Source of the DNA: Brevundimonas sp.
GTDB lineage: Bacteria; Pseudomonadota; Alphaproteobacteria; Caulobacterales; Caulobacteraceae
DNA: 64,000 bases
NCBI RefSeq assembly: GCF_019636155.1
Contig: NZ_JAHBYB010000004.1
Location: forward strand, 1 to 64,000
Direction: 5' to 3'
Part shown: one piece after another, positions 10,036 through 18,708 of the stretch
Numbering within the stretch: position 1 is the first letter of the stretch
Layout: every line of letters starts with the position of its first letter
Notes under the pieces: generated by a model
Seen by the model: only the letters and a program-made list of their open reading frames with translations
The model's database searches: none
What the model was told of the DNA's origin: nothing
Translations under genes and position numbers: made by a program

Positions 10036-11499
10036 TCAGGCCTCGTCGCCTTCGATGAAGTCCAGCGGCGTGTCCGCCGCCGGCAGGCAGCTGCGGTCCA
10101 CCGGCGCCGAGGGATCGCGCAGGAAGTTTCGCGCCATCCTCTGGGTGCAGGCGCTGGCGTTGATGACCCCGTGGGTGGCGTTGGTCACGATCACAACCTG
10201 GCTGTTGGCATAGCCGCGCGCCGCCGCCTCGGTCAGGTGCGGCGGGCATCCGGGGTCGATCTCGGCGGCCACGAACAGGGTCGGGATGTCGGTGGTCACC
10301 GGGGCGTTCTCGATCGGGTCGGCGGCGGTGATGTCCAGGGCGGCGCAGACGTCGAACAGCCGCGCCAGCGAAGGGACCAGCACCTCGGCCACGGGATCGC
10401 CCGCCGCGCCGGCGGCCAGGCGCTCGCGCGATTCGAACGGCAGCTCCTCCTTGCACAGGTGGGTCAGCTGCTGGCCCTCGGTGTAATAGGTCCGGTCCTC
10501 GGCGATCGCCGCCACGGGGCTCAGGTCCCCGGCGATGATCCGCTCCAGGTCCGCCGGCAGCCGCCGCACGCCCATCCGGTCATAGGTGGTGTCCATCAGG
10601 AAGGCCGACAGGTCGTCGACGTTGAAGGTGCGCCCGTCCTTGCCGGTCACCGGCCCGGCCAGCCATCGGCGCGCCTCGGCCTCGAACCGGGCCTGCAGGT
10701 CCGGGTGGCGGGCGGCGCAGTCGGCCTGGGCCGCGCATTTGTTCAGGATCAGCCGCACCGCGGTCGACACCTGTTCCGGCGTGCCGACGGCCCAGTTGCC
10801 CTCGGGCGGCCAGGGGCTGTCCATCACCGCGGCGCGCACGATCTGCGGCTGGTGGGTGATGACCGCCGCCTCGATCCGCGGACCGTAGGAGCCGCCCCAC
10901 AGGTCGATCTTCTCGATCCCCAGGACCGCGGTCAGGTCGCGCACGTCGTCGGCGATGACCGCGGCGTTGTACTGGTTCAGGTCGATCCCCTGCGCCTCAT
11001 AGGCCTTCAGGCAGGCGATCAGCCCATCGCGGTCGGCGTCCGACGGCGGCCCGGCGTCGGTAAGCTGCACCCCCGGGCAATCCATCGAGGGGTCGCCCCG
11101 CCCGCCGCCGCGCTGGTCGAACAGGATCACGTCCTGGTCCACCGCCATCCGCTCCGGCTGCTGCGACAGGGCGCGCAGCAGATTGCCCGTCCCCGCCGTC
11201 ATGGCGCCGCCCGGCCCGCCGTGGAACATCACCACCGGCGGCAGGGCCTGGCCCGAGGCGTCGCGATAGGGGTTGCTGGCCTTCAGTATGACCACGGCGA
11301 TGTCGGTGCGACGGTCGCTGGACCCGCCCCGCGCCTCGTCCACCGTCAGGGTTCCGCACCGCACCTCGCGCACCCCTTGCGGCCATTCGGCGGGGCAGGG
11401 GGTGTCGGTGAAGACCGGATCGGCCGCCCGCGCGGGCGAGGCGGCGACGACTCCCGCCGTGACGGTCACGGCCAGGGCGGCCAGCATGCGAAGGATCAT
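10036..11499 (-). CDS. Secreted alpha/beta hydrolase, TAP-like (S33 prolyl/tripeptidyl aminopeptidase type)
   Basis: This 487-residue protein has a signal peptide (about residues 1-26, ending SPARAA). The alpha/beta-hydrolase core carries the oxyanion segment FHGGPGG (92-98), [12 protein letters not shown] and the nucleophile elbow WGGSYG with S204. The TAP-like C-terminal part holds the likely acid (EIDPGCPP) and base (NATHGV). Homologues cleave N-terminal peptides or release amino acids in the periplasm or outside the cell. The start is set by GGGAGAG about 5 nt upstream of the ATG. It is followed at 4 nt by a small membrane protein gene. Confidence 0.85.
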   Translation of the reverse strand: MILRMLAALAVTVTAGVVAASPARAADPVFTDTPCPAEWPQGVREVRCGTLTVDEARGGSSDRRTDIAVVILKASNPYRDASGQALPPVVMFHGGPGGAMTAGTGNLLRALSQQPERMAVDQDVILFDQRGGGRGDPSMDCPGVQLTDAGPPSDADRDGLIACLKAYEAQGIDLNQYNAAVIADDVRDLTAVLGIEKIDLWGGSYGPRIEAAVITHQPQIVRAAVMDSPWPPEGNWAVGTPEQVSTAVRLILNKCAAQADCAARHPDLQARFEAEARRWLAGPVTGKDGRTFNVDDLSAFLMDTTYDRMGVRRLPADLERIIAGDLSPVAAIAEDRTYYTEGQQLTHLCKEELPFESRERLAAGAAGDPVAEVLVPSLARLFDVCAALDITAADPIENAPVTTDIPTLFVAAEIDPGCPPHLTEAAARGYANSQVVIVTNATHGVINASACTQRMARNFLRDPSAPVDRSCLPAADTPLDFIEGDEA

Positions 11500-11576
11500 C
11501 GAACTCTCCCGGAAGTCGGGCCGCACCAAACGCCCCCCGCCGCCGCTTGGCAAGACCGGTCCAGGCTTCCGCCTCC

Positions 11577-11716
11577 GTCTCCTCCCCATTCCATGGGGAG
11601 GGGGACCGCCGCAGGCGGTGGAGGGGCTCTTGGGAGACACGACGAAAGACCCCCTCCGTCTCGTCGGCTGTTCGCCGCCGATCCACCTCCCCATCGCTGC
11701 GCGACAGGGAGGAGAC
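11577..11716. repeat. Dispersed palindromic repeat, family B, copy 1
   Basis: This stretch begins GTCTCCTCCCCAT and ends GGGAGGAGAC. It contains several internal stems (for example CCCCATTCCATGGGG) and the segment GACGGAGGGGGTCTTTCGTCGT on the minus strand. A second copy in the opposite orientation lies at 43430-43561. It fills most of the gap between ruvB and the hydrolase gene. No coding capacity is evident. Confidence 0.85.
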
Positions 11717-11738
11717 TCTGGACAGCCGCCGCCCACCC

Positions 11739-12767
11739 CTATTCGAACAGGTCCCCGGCCTGGGGCGTCTTGGGCGGTTCGGCCAGGCCCAGGTGGGCAT
11801 AGGCGCGGGCGCAGGCCATGCGGCCCCTGGGGGTCCGCTGGATGAAGCCCTGTTGCAGCAGATAGGGCTCGATCACGTCCTCGACCGCGTCGCGCGCCTC
11901 GGCGATGGCGGCGGCCAATGTGTCCATCCCCACCGGCCCGCCGCCATAATTCTCGATCAGGGCCTTCAGGAAGCGGCGGTCCAGCCCGTCCAGTCCCGCC
12001 TCGTCCACCTCCAGCCGGCTCAGCGCCCGCGCCGCCGCCAGCCGGTCGATGACCGCCGCCCCCTCGGCTTCCGCGAAGTCGCGCACCCGGCGCAGCAGAC
12101 GCCCGGCCACCCGCGGCGTGCCGCGCGACCGCCGCGCGATCTCCATGGCGCCGTCCTCGCTCAGGGCCGCCCCCATCTTGCGCCCGGTCCCCATCACCAC
12201 CCGCATCAGCTCCTCGGGCGAATAGAACTCCAGTCTCAGCGGTATCCCGAACCGGTCCCTCAGCGGCGTGGCCAGCAACCCCGCCCGCGTCGTCGCCCCG
12301 ACCAGGGTGAAGGGCGCCAGGTCGATACGCACCGACCGGGCCGACGGCCCTTCGCCGATGATCAGGTCCAGCACATGGTCCTCCATGGCCGGATACAGGA
12401 TCTCCTCGACCGTCGGGGCCAGGCGGTGGATCTCGTCGATGAACAGGACGTCGCGCGGCTCAAGGTTGGTCAGGATCGCCGCCAGGTCCCCCGCCTTGGC
12501 CAGGATCGGCCCCGAGGTGGCGCGAAAGCCCACCCCCAGCTCCCGCGCCGTGATCTGGGCCAGGGTCGTCTTGCCCAGGCCCGGCGGCCCGAACAGCAGC
12601 ACATGGTCCAGCGCCTCGCCCCGCCCGCGCGCGGCGTCGATGAAGACCTTCAGATTGCCCTTGGCCTGCGGCTGGCCGACGAATTCGTCCAGCGTCTGCG
12701 GCCGCAGCGCCCGGTCATAGGCCTCGCCGGCCGCCGCGGCGCCGGAGATGATGCGGTCTTCGGTCAT
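11739..12767 (-). CDS. ruvB: Holliday junction branch migration ATPase RuvB
   Basis: This 342-residue AAA+ motor drives RuvA-bound Holliday junctions. Walker [11 protein letters not shown] lies at about 59-68 and Walker B in [10 protein letters not shown]. Sensor-type segments [11 protein letters not shown] and [17 protein letters not shown] follow, and the winged-helix C-terminal domain includes [14 protein letters not shown]. Length is typical. It is separated from ruvA by a 145-nt gap almost filled by a palindromic element, whereas ruvA and ruvB are usually nearly contiguous. Confidence 0.98.
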   Translation of the reverse strand: MTEDRIISGAAAAGEAYDRALRPQTLDEFVGQPQAKGNLKVFIDAARGRGEALDHVLLFGPPGLGKTTLAQITARELGVGFRATSGPILAKAGDLAAILTNLEPRDVLFIDEIHRLAPTVEEILYPAMEDHVLDLIIGEGPSARSVRIDLAPFTLVGATTRAGLLATPLRDRFGIPLRLEFYSPEELMRVVMGTGRKMGAALSEDGAMEIARRSRGTPRVAGRLLRRVRDFAEAEGAAVIDRLAAARALSRLEVDEAGLDGLDRRFLKALIENYGGGPVGMDTLAAAIAEARDAVEDVIEPYLLQQGFIQRTPRGRMACARAYAHLGLAEPPKTPQAGDLFE

Positions 12768-12777
12768 GCCGTCGTCC

Positions 12778-12906
12778 AGTGGCGAGTGGCGAGTGACGAG
12801 TGGCGAGGACGCGCGCCGTCTGCCCGTTTTTCATCTTCAACGATAGCGCATGACCCAGGGATTCCGCTCGGACCCACCCGCCACTCGTCACTCGCCACTC
12901 GCCACT
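12778..12906. repeat. Palindromic element, family A, intergenic copy (ruvA-ruvB)
   Basis: Two 30-nt inverted arms (12778-12807 and 12877-12906) match at 29 of 30 positions. Each arm consists of tandem GAGTGGC-like heptamers. They flank a 69-nt centre that is AT-richer than its surroundings. The arms are 28 of 30 identical to those of the element inside thiC at 25597-25716, while the centres look unrelated. The element occupies nearly the whole ruvA-ruvB gap. Confidence 0.93.
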
Positions 12907-12912
12907 CCAACC

Positions 12913-13530
12913 TCACCGTCCCAGCTCCTGCAACGCCGCCCGGATCACGGCCGACAGCTCGGCCTCATCCCCCAGGCGCAGCAGGGCCTGGTCCACGGCC
13001 CGCCGCGCATTGACCTCGGCCATGCCCAGGCCCAGCAGGGCCGAGACCGCCTCGCCCGTGATCGACGCGGATGCGGGCGCCGCCTCGGCATGGACGCCCG
13101 GCGCCGCAGGCGTGAACGACGGGTCGCCCAGGGGCTTGCCCTTCAGTTCGGTGACAATCCTCAGGGCCAGTTTCGGCCCCACCCCGTTGGCGCGGGCGAC
13201 CGCCGCCTTGTCCTCGCGCGCGACCGCGGCCGCCAATTCGCCGGGCGGCAGGACGTCCAGCACGCTCAGCGCCGCCTTGGGCCCCACCCCCTGGATGCCG
13301 GTCAGGGTGGTGAAGGCGCGCCGGTCGTCGCGGGTCAGGAAGCCGTACAGGCGCGGGCCGTTCTCCTGGCTCCAGTTCGTCTCGACCGCCAGGATCGCCT
13401 CGTCCCCCGGCGCCGGCAGCCGCTGCAGGGTCCGCGCCCCGCACGCCACCACATAGCCCACCCCGGCGCAGTCGATGACGCAGTGGTCCGCCTCCACCTC
13501 GACCAGGACCCCGCGCAGCCGCCCGATCAT
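12913..13530 (-). CDS. ruvA: Holliday junction-binding protein RuvA
   Basis: This 205-residue protein has an N-terminal OB domain ([13 protein letters not shown]). Helix-hairpin-helix motifs follow in [16 protein letters not shown] and [15 protein letters not shown], and a C-terminal domain (from about 150) binds RuvB. RuvA tetramers hold the four-way junction open for RuvB. The ATG overlaps the ruvC stop as ATGA, which fixes the start. A longer frame upstream is only the complement of ruvC sequence in another frame. Confidence 0.97.
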   Translation of the reverse strand: MIGRLRGVLVEVEADHCVIDCAGVGYVVACGARTLQRLPAPGDEAILAVETNWSQENGPRLYGFLTRDDRRAFTTLTGIQGVGPKAALSVLDVLPPGELAAAVAREDKAAVARANGVGPKLALRIVTELKGKPLGDPSFTPAAPGVHAEAAPASASITGEAVSALLGLGMAEVNARRAVDQALLRLGDEAELSAVIRAALQELGR

Positions 13531-14039
13531 GCGGCGACCCTCCGGCTTTGCCTCAGGTGCGCATGGGTCACCGCCACGGCCAGGGCGTCGGCCGCGTCGG
13601 CCTTCACATCCCCGGCGGCGGGCAGCAGCCGGCGGATCATGAAGGCGATCTGGGTCTTGTCCGCATGGCCGGCGCCGACCACCGCCTTCTTGATCAGGTT
13701 GGGCGCATATTCGGCGACGCTCAGGCCGCATCGGGCGGGGGCCAGCATCACCGCCGCCCTCGCCTGGCCCAGCTTCAGGGTCGAGGCCGGGTTCACGTTC
13801 ACGAACACCTCCTCGATCGCCGCCTCGTCGCATCCATGGTCGGCGCAGATCGCCGACACCGCCTCCAGCAGGTGCAGCAGCCGCTCCGACAGGGGCGCGG
13901 CCTCTGGCGGACTGACCACCCCGTGCGCGATCCAGCGCAGGCGCGAGCCTTCGGCCGCGATCACCCCCCAGCCGGTGCGCCGCAGGCCGGGGTCGAGTCC
14001 CAGAATTCGAGTCTGCATTCGAGTCGGTTCGTTCGCCAT
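13527..14039 (-). CDS. ruvC: Crossover junction endodeoxyribonuclease RuvC
   Basis: This 170-residue RNase H-fold resolvase cuts Holliday junctions. The acidic catalytic residues are seen in [25 protein letters not shown] and [15 protein letters not shown]. The start could instead be the ATG seven codons downstream (14018), since homologues often begin close to the ILGLDPG strand. Neither site has a strong ribosome binding site. The stop overlaps the ruvA start by 4 nt. Confidence 0.95.
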   Translation of the reverse strand: MANEPTRMQTRILGLDPGLRRTGWGVIAAEGSRLRWIAHGVVSPPEAAPLSERLLHLLEAVSAICADHGCDEAAIEEVFVNVNPASTLKLGQARAAVMLAPARCGLSVAEYAPNLIKKAVVGAGHADKTQIAFMIRRLLPAAGDVKADAADALAVAVTHAHLRQSRRVAA

Positions 14040-14104
14040 CCGTTCCAGTCATGCCGCAAACAGGGTTTACGGACAATGACCGTCTTGGCGTCGTCCCGGC
14101 CGGC

Positions 14105-14797
14105 CTATTCGTCGCGCGGCGACAGGGCGAACCCCTTCAGCCCCGGCTCGGCCGCCAGCCGGTCGGCCAGGGCGTCGATGTCCATGGGCGTCAGGCCGCG
14201 CGCCTTGACGTGATGTTCGTGGATCGACCCGTCCGGGCTGACCACATGGCCGATCCTCAGGGTCTTCAGCCGGTGCTCGGCCAGGACCGCCCGCACCGTC
14301 TGCTCGCGCGGCGCCGCCTCGCGGCTCCAGCGCAGGGTCACGTCCATCAGGGCCTGGCTGGGGATGCGCGCGTCCAGCAGCCTCAGCAGGGCCAGCACCG
14401 TCAGGGTCGCCCCCGCCGCCATCAGGGCCAGCTGCGTCATGCCCGCCCCGAACAGCAGGCCGATCGCCGATGTGGTCCACAGCGACGCCGCCGTGGTCAG
14501 GCCGTGGACCGAGAACCCCTCGCGGAAGATCACCCCCGCGCACAGGAAGCCGATCCCCGTCAGCACCCCGTGCGGCATCCGCGTCGGGTCGATCACCACC
14601 GTCTGGCCGGGCAGGGCCAGGAAGCTCCACACCGCCTGATGCATGGCCGCCAGCATCAGGACGCAGGCCGTCAGGCACACCAGGATATGGGTCCGGAACC
14701 CCGCCGGATGCCCGTGATAGGTCCGCTCCGCCCCGATCAGCCCTCCCGCCGCCATGGCGCACAGGATCGGCGTGACGAAGGTCAGATCGATGGTCAA
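14105..14797 (-). CDS. MgtC/SapB family inner-membrane protein
   Basis: This 230-residue protein has about four to five membrane helices in the first 140 residues. It carries MgtC-type motifs: [39 protein letters not shown] and [17 protein letters not shown] soluble C-terminal ACT-like domain follows (about 150-230). MgtC proteins modulate F1Fo ATPase or phosphate/magnesium homeostasis, and the exact role here is unknown. It is placed between the yebC group and ruvCAB. A 15-bp palindrome lies 16 nt upstream of its start and may be an operator. Confidence 0.85.
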   Translation of the reverse strand: MTIDLTFVTPILCAMAAGGLIGAERTYHGHPAGFRTHILVCLTACVLMLAAMHQAVWSFLALPGQTVVIDPTRMPHGVLTGIGFLCAGVIFREGFSVHGLTTAASLWTTSAIGLLFGAGMTQLALMAAGATLTVLALLRLLDARIPSQALMDVTLRWSREAAPREQTVRAVLAEHRLKTLRIGHVVSPDGSIHEHHVKARGLTPMDIDALADRLAAEPGLKGFALSPRDE

Positions 14798-14812
14798 GGC
14801 TTTCTCCGTAAA

Positions 14813-14827
14813 CTGACGAATCGTCAG
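14813..14827 (-). promoter_or_regulatory. Palindrome upstream of the MgtC-like gene
   Basis: CTGACGA-A-TCGTCAG is a perfect 7+1+7 inverted repeat 16-30 nt upstream of the ATG. Its position between start codon and upstream gene suits an operator for a dimeric repressor or an mRNA hairpin. The regulator is not identifiable. Confidence 0.4.
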
Positions 14828-14908
14828 CTTAGACCATTATCGGAAAGGGTCGATCCGTCCTCGTCGCGAGCGGCGAATCGGCCGCGGATGGCCGTAGTCC
14901 CGAGCGAC

Positions 14909-15421
14909 CTACTCGATCCGGAATCGGGTGGTGAAGGTGATGTCGGAGTCCGTGGGGACGCCGTCGACCAGCCTGGGATAAAGCCGCCCTCGGCGCGCCC
15001 CGGCCAGCGCAGCTTCGCCGAAGCCGTAACCCTCCGGGCTCTCCTCCATGATGGTGCAGGCGCCGATCGACCCTTCGGCCAGCGCCTCGCACCTCATCTT
15101 CACCGAACCCTGGGTCACGCCGGCGCGCGCCGCCTCGGCCGGAAACTCACCGCCGGGGCGCGCCGCCCATGAGGGATTGCGGATCATCCGGCCCTCGCCG
15201 TCAGGCTCGGGCGGCGGCGGGGGCAGCGGCGGGTGCGAAACCTCGCGCGTCGGCATCGCCGCGACCTGATCGCTGACCCGTTCGGCCCATCGCCAGGCGC
15301 CCGCGACCGCCAGGGCGACCAGGGCCAGGACGCCGATCACCGCCGCCCACGCGGCCACGTCGATCCACCGTTCCCGATTCCGGTCGGCGGCGACGGGGCG
15401 TGGAGCGTCGGGCTCGGTCAA
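14909..15421 (-). CDS. Membrane-anchored TonB-domain protein
   Basis: This 170-residue protein has a short cytoplasmic tail and one membrane helix (about 25-45). A Pro-rich segment with six consecutive prolines is followed by a TonB-like C-terminal domain (about 80-170), with EFPAEAARAGVTQGSVKMRCEA and YGFGEAALAGARRGRLYPR. It may energise an outer-membrane receptor or act as a stand-alone envelope protein, but no exbBD genes are adjacent. It begins 4 nt after yebC, so the two are probably cotranscribed. Confidence 0.75.
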   Translation of the reverse strand: MTEPDAPRPVAADRNRERWIDVAAWAAVIGVLALVALAVAGAWRWAERVSDQVAAMPTREVSHPPLPPPPPEPDGEGRMIRNPSWAARPGGEFPAEAARAGVTQGSVKMRCEALAEGSIGACTIMEESPEGYGFGEAALAGARRGRLYPRLVDGVPTDSDITFTTRFRIE

Positions 15422-15425
15422 TCCA

Positions 15426-16199
15426 TCAGCCGGCGTATTTCGCCAGGTCCTCGTCCGATATGTCCTCGTTCGAATAGACCGACGAGACGTCGTCCTCGGC
15501 GTCCAGGGCGTCCAGCAGCTTCATCAGCGTGCCCACGGCGTCGCCGGTCACCGGAACCTCTGACTGGGGCTTCCAGACGATGGCCGTCGACTTGGGGTCG
15601 CCCAGAACCTTGGACATGGCCTCGGCCACATCGTTCAGGTCCTCGAAGGCGGTCCAGATGGTGTGGCCCGGCGCGTCCTCATAGATGTCGGGCTTCTCCA
15701 GGTCGCTCTCGACGTCCTGGGCGCCGGCCTCGATGGCGGCCTCCATGATGGCGTCCTCGGTCCCGGCCTCGGCGGGATATCTGATTTGTCCGACTCGGTC
15801 CCACATGAAGGCGACCGAGTTCATTTCGCCCAGGGCGCCGCCGTTCTTGGCGAAGGCGGCCCGCACATTGGCGCCGGCCCGATTGCGGTTGTCGGTCAGG
15901 ACCTCGACGATGATGCCGACCCCGCCCGGCCCGCGGCCCTCATAGCGGATCTCCTCCATCGTATCGACGTCGCCGGCCACGGCCTTCTTGATCGCCCGGT
16001 CGATATTGTCCTTGGGCATGGACTCGGCCTTGGCGTTGTTCACCGCCAGGCGCAGGCGCGGGTTCATGGCCGGGTCGGGCATGCCCGACTTGGCCGCCAC
16101 CGTGATGTCGCGCGACAGCTTGGAGAACAGCTTGGATCGGACCGCGTCGGCCCGCCCCTTGCGGTGCATGATGTTCTTGAATTTGGAATGGCCGGCCAT
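15426..16199 (-). CDS. yebC: YebC/PmpR family protein (TACO1-like)
   Basis: This 257-residue protein begins with the family signature [19 protein letters not shown]. It also contains [40 protein letters not shown] and an acidic C-terminus. YebC-family proteins were first described as transcriptional regulators; some help ribosomes through polyproline stretches. In alphaproteobacteria yebC often precedes ruvC; here two extra genes intervene. Confidence 0.96.
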   Translation of the reverse strand: MAGHSKFKNIMHRKGRADAVRSKLFSKLSRDITVAAKSGMPDPAMNPRLRLAVNNAKAESMPKDNIDRAIKKAVAGDVDTMEEIRYEGRGPGGVGIIVEVLTDNRNRAGANVRAAFAKNGGALGEMNSVAFMWDRVGQIRYPAEAGTEDAIMEAAIEAGAQDVESDLEKPDIYEDAPGHTIWTAFEDLNDVAEAMSKVLGDPKSTAIVWKPQSEVPVTGDAVGTLMKLLDALDAEDDVSSVYSNEDISDEDLAKYAG

Positions 16200-16362
16200 G
16201 AAGCTCTCTGTCTGGGTCCGTTGACGCCCCGCGCCGCGGGCGCGCTCCGGTCGAGCGCGGCGGACGGGCGCGCCCGTCTAACGCAGGTCGGGCCGTCTGT
16301 CACGGTCACGGAACCGCAAGGCTTTGCGGCGTATTATGCCGGTCGAACCGGGAGAAGCCGCC

Positions 16363-16572
16363 ATGGGCGCCGAAGAAGCTCTGATCGACGACGATCTGTA
16401 TGACGAAGACCTGCACGGCGACTACGCCCAGGCCGACATCGTCGAATGGTACGAAGCCCGCCCCGTCACCGTCTCGACGGCGCTGGCCACCGGCTCGATC
16501 ATCACCGCCTTCGCCCTGGGCGTCCTGACCGCCGTCGGCGCCCTGGCCCTCATGGGCCGGCTGGACGACTAG
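16363..16572 (+). CDS. Small acidic single-helix membrane protein
   Basis: This 69-residue protein of unknown function is very acidic over the first 35 residues (EEALIDDDLYDEDLHGD). One hydrophobic segment follows (about 35-63, with TALATGSIITAFALGVL). The start at 16363 is preceded by GGGAGAAG at 6 nt, which I prefer over an in-frame ATG 13 codons upstream. It stands alone between the divergent yebC group and a convergent minus-strand pair. Confidence 0.6.
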   Translation: MGAEEALIDDDLYDEDLHGDYAQADIVEWYEARPVTVSTALATGSIITAFALGVLTAVGALALMGRLDD

Positions 16573-16580
16573 AACATAGA

Positions 16581-16608
16581 GTCTCCCTCCCCGAACGGGG
16601 AGGGAGAC
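16581..16608. terminator. Hairpin between convergent genes
   Basis: A perfect 12-bp stem (16581-16592 with 16597-16608) with a GAAC loop lies 9 nt after the small-protein stop and 53 nt from the end of the opposing gene. It lacks a clear T-run, so it may be a weak bidirectional terminator or one of the CCCTCCCC-type repeats. Confidence 0.45.
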
Positions 16609-16660
16609 CTATCGCGCCCGACCCGCACCCTGGCCTGCATCACGTCCGGCCGGGCCAGTC

Positions 16661-17068
16661 CTAGGCCGGAATGAACCTCAGCACCCCGATCTCCCCAGAC
16701 GGGCCGTCAGAGGGGTGGTTGATCCCGTCGTTCACACGCACCTCGGCGAAGTCGAAGGGGCTGATCCCCAGGCAGGCCGCGTTGACGCCGAATTCGTCCG
16801 GGTTCGAGCGCCGGCGATGATGGGTGTAGATTCCGCAGGTCGCACAGAAATGATGTTCGGCCACCCCGGTGTTGAAGCGATAGGTCGCCAGCCGGTCCTG
16901 GCCCTGGACCACCTCCAGATCGCCCCGGCGCGCCGTCGGGGCCACCGCCCCGCGCATGGCGCAATAGCTGCACGAACAACGCCGCGCCGCCTCCAGACCG
17001 CCGCTCAACCGCACCCGGAACCGCACCGCGCCGCAGTGACAGCCGCCTTCGCGCCACGGTCCGCTCAT
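16661..17068 (-). CDS. GFA family (Mss4-fold) zinc protein
   Basis: This 135-residue protein has the GFA pattern of paired cysteines: GGCHCGAVRF (C10, C12), RRCSCSYC and FCATCGIYTHHRRRS. This binds a structural and a catalytic zinc. The family is named after a glutathione-dependent formaldehyde-activating enzyme, but most members have no proven substrate. It overlaps the upstream thioesterase gene by ATGA, so the two form an operon. Confidence 0.85.
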   Translation of the reverse strand: MSGPWREGGCHCGAVRFRVRLSGGLEAARRCSCSYCAMRGAVAPTARRGDLEVVQGQDRLATYRFNTGVAEHHFCATCGIYTHHRRRSNPDEFGVNAACLGISPFDFAEVRVNDGINHPSDGPSGEIGVLRFIPA

Positions 17069-17502
17069 CGCGCCAGCCCCTCCACGAACGCCCTCAGCCC
17101 CTCCGGAATGGCCACCGGCCGCATCGTCTCGCGCGCGACCATCACATGGACGAAGAAGCCCTCGGCGCAGGCCGCGTCCTCGTCGTTCCTGAACATCCCG
17201 ACCTCATAGCGGATGCTGCTGGACCCCACGCGCCCCACCCGAACGCCGGCCCGGATCATGTCCGGATAGGCGGCCGAGGCGTGGTATCGGCACCCGCTCT
17301 CCACCGCCACCCCGATCACCGCCCCGCCCGTCACGTCCAGCAGCCCGGCCTCGATCAGCAACTGGTTCACCGCCGTGTCGATGAAGGCGTAATAGGCGAC
17401 ATTGTTGACGTGACCATAGGCGTCGTTGTCGGCCCAGCGGGTCGTCAGGGTCACGAACCGGGCGTAGTCGGCCCGGCGCCCCGGTGGCTGTCGCTCGCTC
17501 AT
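17065..17502 (-). CDS. 4-hydroxybenzoyl-CoA-type acyl-CoA thioesterase
   Basis: This 145-residue hot-dog fold protein has the active-site region RWADNDAYGHVNNVAYYAFIDTA (aspartate/asparagine plus the HVNN motif). It probably hydrolyses a short- or branched-chain acyl-CoA, and the substrate cannot be told from sequence. It is divergent from the alcohol dehydrogenase gene, with a 48-nt shared promoter region, and its stop overlaps the GFA gene start. Confidence 0.85.
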   Translation of the reverse strand: MSERQPPGRRADYARFVTLTTRWADNDAYGHVNNVAYYAFIDTAVNQLLIEAGLLDVTGGAVIGVAVESGCRYHASAAYPDMIRAGVRVGRVGSSSIRYEVGMFRNDEDAACAEGFFVHVMVARETMRPVAIPEGLRAFVEGLAR

Positions 17503-17550
17503 ATCCGCTTCCTCTTGGCCGACGTCGCGTCAACGGATTAGCCTGCGCCC

Positions 17551-18693
17551 ATGACCGCCGCCAGTATCCAGACCCGGGCCGCCGTGCTTCGCGCCATGGG
17601 CGCCGCCCGGCCCTATGCCGACAGCCGGCCCCTGGCGATCGAAGCCGTGACCCTGGACCCGCCCGGCCCCGGCGAGGTCCTGGTCGGCGTCAGGGCCGCG
17701 GGCCTGTGCCATTCGGACCTGTCGGTCATCAACGGCGACCGGCCCCGACCCCTGCCCATGGCCCTGGGCCACGAAGCGGCCGGGGTGGTCGAGGCGGTGG
17801 GCCCCGGCGTCGACGACCTGCGGATCGGCGATCACGTCGTCATGGTCTTCATGCCCTCGTGCGGCCACTGCGGCCCCTGCGCCGGCGGCCGCCCGGCCCT
17901 GTGTGAACCCGGCGCCGCGGCCAATGGGGAAGGGCGGCTGCTGACCGGCGGCCGTCGCCTCACCGACGCCGGGGGTCAGACGCTGAACCATCACCTGGGC
18001 TGTTCGGCCTTCGCCGGCCGCGCCGTGGTCTCGCGGCGGTCGGTGGTCAGGATCGATCCCGAATTGGATTTCGCCCACGCCGCCCTGTTTGGCTGCGCGG
18101 TCCTGACGGGGGTGGGGGCGGTGGTCAACACCGCCGCGGTGCGCGCGGGTCAGTCGGTCGTGGTGATCGGCCTGGGCGGCGTTGGCCTGGCCAGCGTCCT
18201 GGGCGCCCTGGCCTCCGGCGCCGCGCCGGTCGTCGCGGTCGATCTCAGCGAGGACAAGCTGGCCCTGGCCCGCGGCCTGGGACCGGTCCTGACCGTCAAC
18301 GCCGCCGACCCCGACGTCGTCGACCAGGTCCGCGCCCTGACCGCCGGCGGGGCGGACTTCGCCTTCGAGATGGCCGGCTCGGCTCGCGCCCTGGACAGCG
18401 CCTGGAGAATGACCCGTCGCGGCGGAACCACCGTCACCGCCGGCCTGCCCCCGCCCGAGGCGGCCCTGGCCGTCAACATCGTCTCCCTGGTCGCCGAGGA
18501 ACGGACCCTGAAAGGCTCCTACATCGGGACCTGCGTGCCCAGCCGCGACATCCCCCGCTACGTCGATCTGTTCCGCCAGGGCCGCCTGCCCGTCGATCGC
18601 CTGATGAGCGGCCGCATCGCCCTGGACGACATCAACGCCGGCTTCGACCGCCTGGCCGACGGCGAGGTTGTGCGGCTGGTGGTCGAGTTCTAG
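17551..18693 (+). CDS. Zinc-dependent alcohol dehydrogenase (MDR family, class III-like)
   Basis: This 380-residue medium-chain dehydrogenase has catalytic zinc ligands C53 (AGLCHSD) and H74/E75 (GHEAAG). The structural zinc cysteines are C104, C107, C110 and C118. The Rossmann motif is VIGLGGVGLASV. The architecture is that of class III alcohol/formaldehyde dehydrogenases and related aryl-alcohol dehydrogenases, using NAD. It lies 15 nt upstream of the GSCFA gene and is therefore probably the first gene of a three-gene unit. Confidence 0.9.
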   Translation: MTAASIQTRAAVLRAMGAARPYADSRPLAIEAVTLDPPGPGEVLVGVRAAGLCHSDLSVINGDRPRPLPMALGHEAAGVVEAVGPGVDDLRIGDHVVMVFMPSCGHCGPCAGGRPALCEPGAAANGEGRLLTGGRRLTDAGGQTLNHHLGCSAFAGRAVVSRRSVVRIDPELDFAHAALFGCAVLTGVGAVVNTAAVRAGQSVVVIGLGGVGLASVLGALASGAAPVVAVDLSEDKLALARGLGPVLTVNAADPDVVDQVRALTAGGADFAFEMAGSARALDSAWRMTRRGGTTVTAGLPPPEAALAVNIVSLVAEERTLKGSYIGTCVPSRDIPRYVDLFRQGRLPVDRLMSGRIALDDINAGFDRLADGEVVRLVVEF

Positions 18694-18708
18694 TTTCGTC
18701 GCCGTCCC

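Noticed and set aside
7694-10213. 839-residue plus-strand frame across tolQ, ybgC and small genes
   Set aside because: It is the complement of several well-supported minus-strand genes and has the Gln/Arg/Gly composition typical of antisense frames in GC-rich DNA.
12778-12906. CRISPR-like array from repeated GAGTGGC heptamers
   Set aside because: The units are contiguous 7-mers in inverted arms, with no spacers and no cas genes nearby.
16581-16608. tRNA or other RNA gene at the perfect hairpin
   Set aside because: It is a single 12-bp stem without cloverleaf features; a terminator or repeat is simpler.
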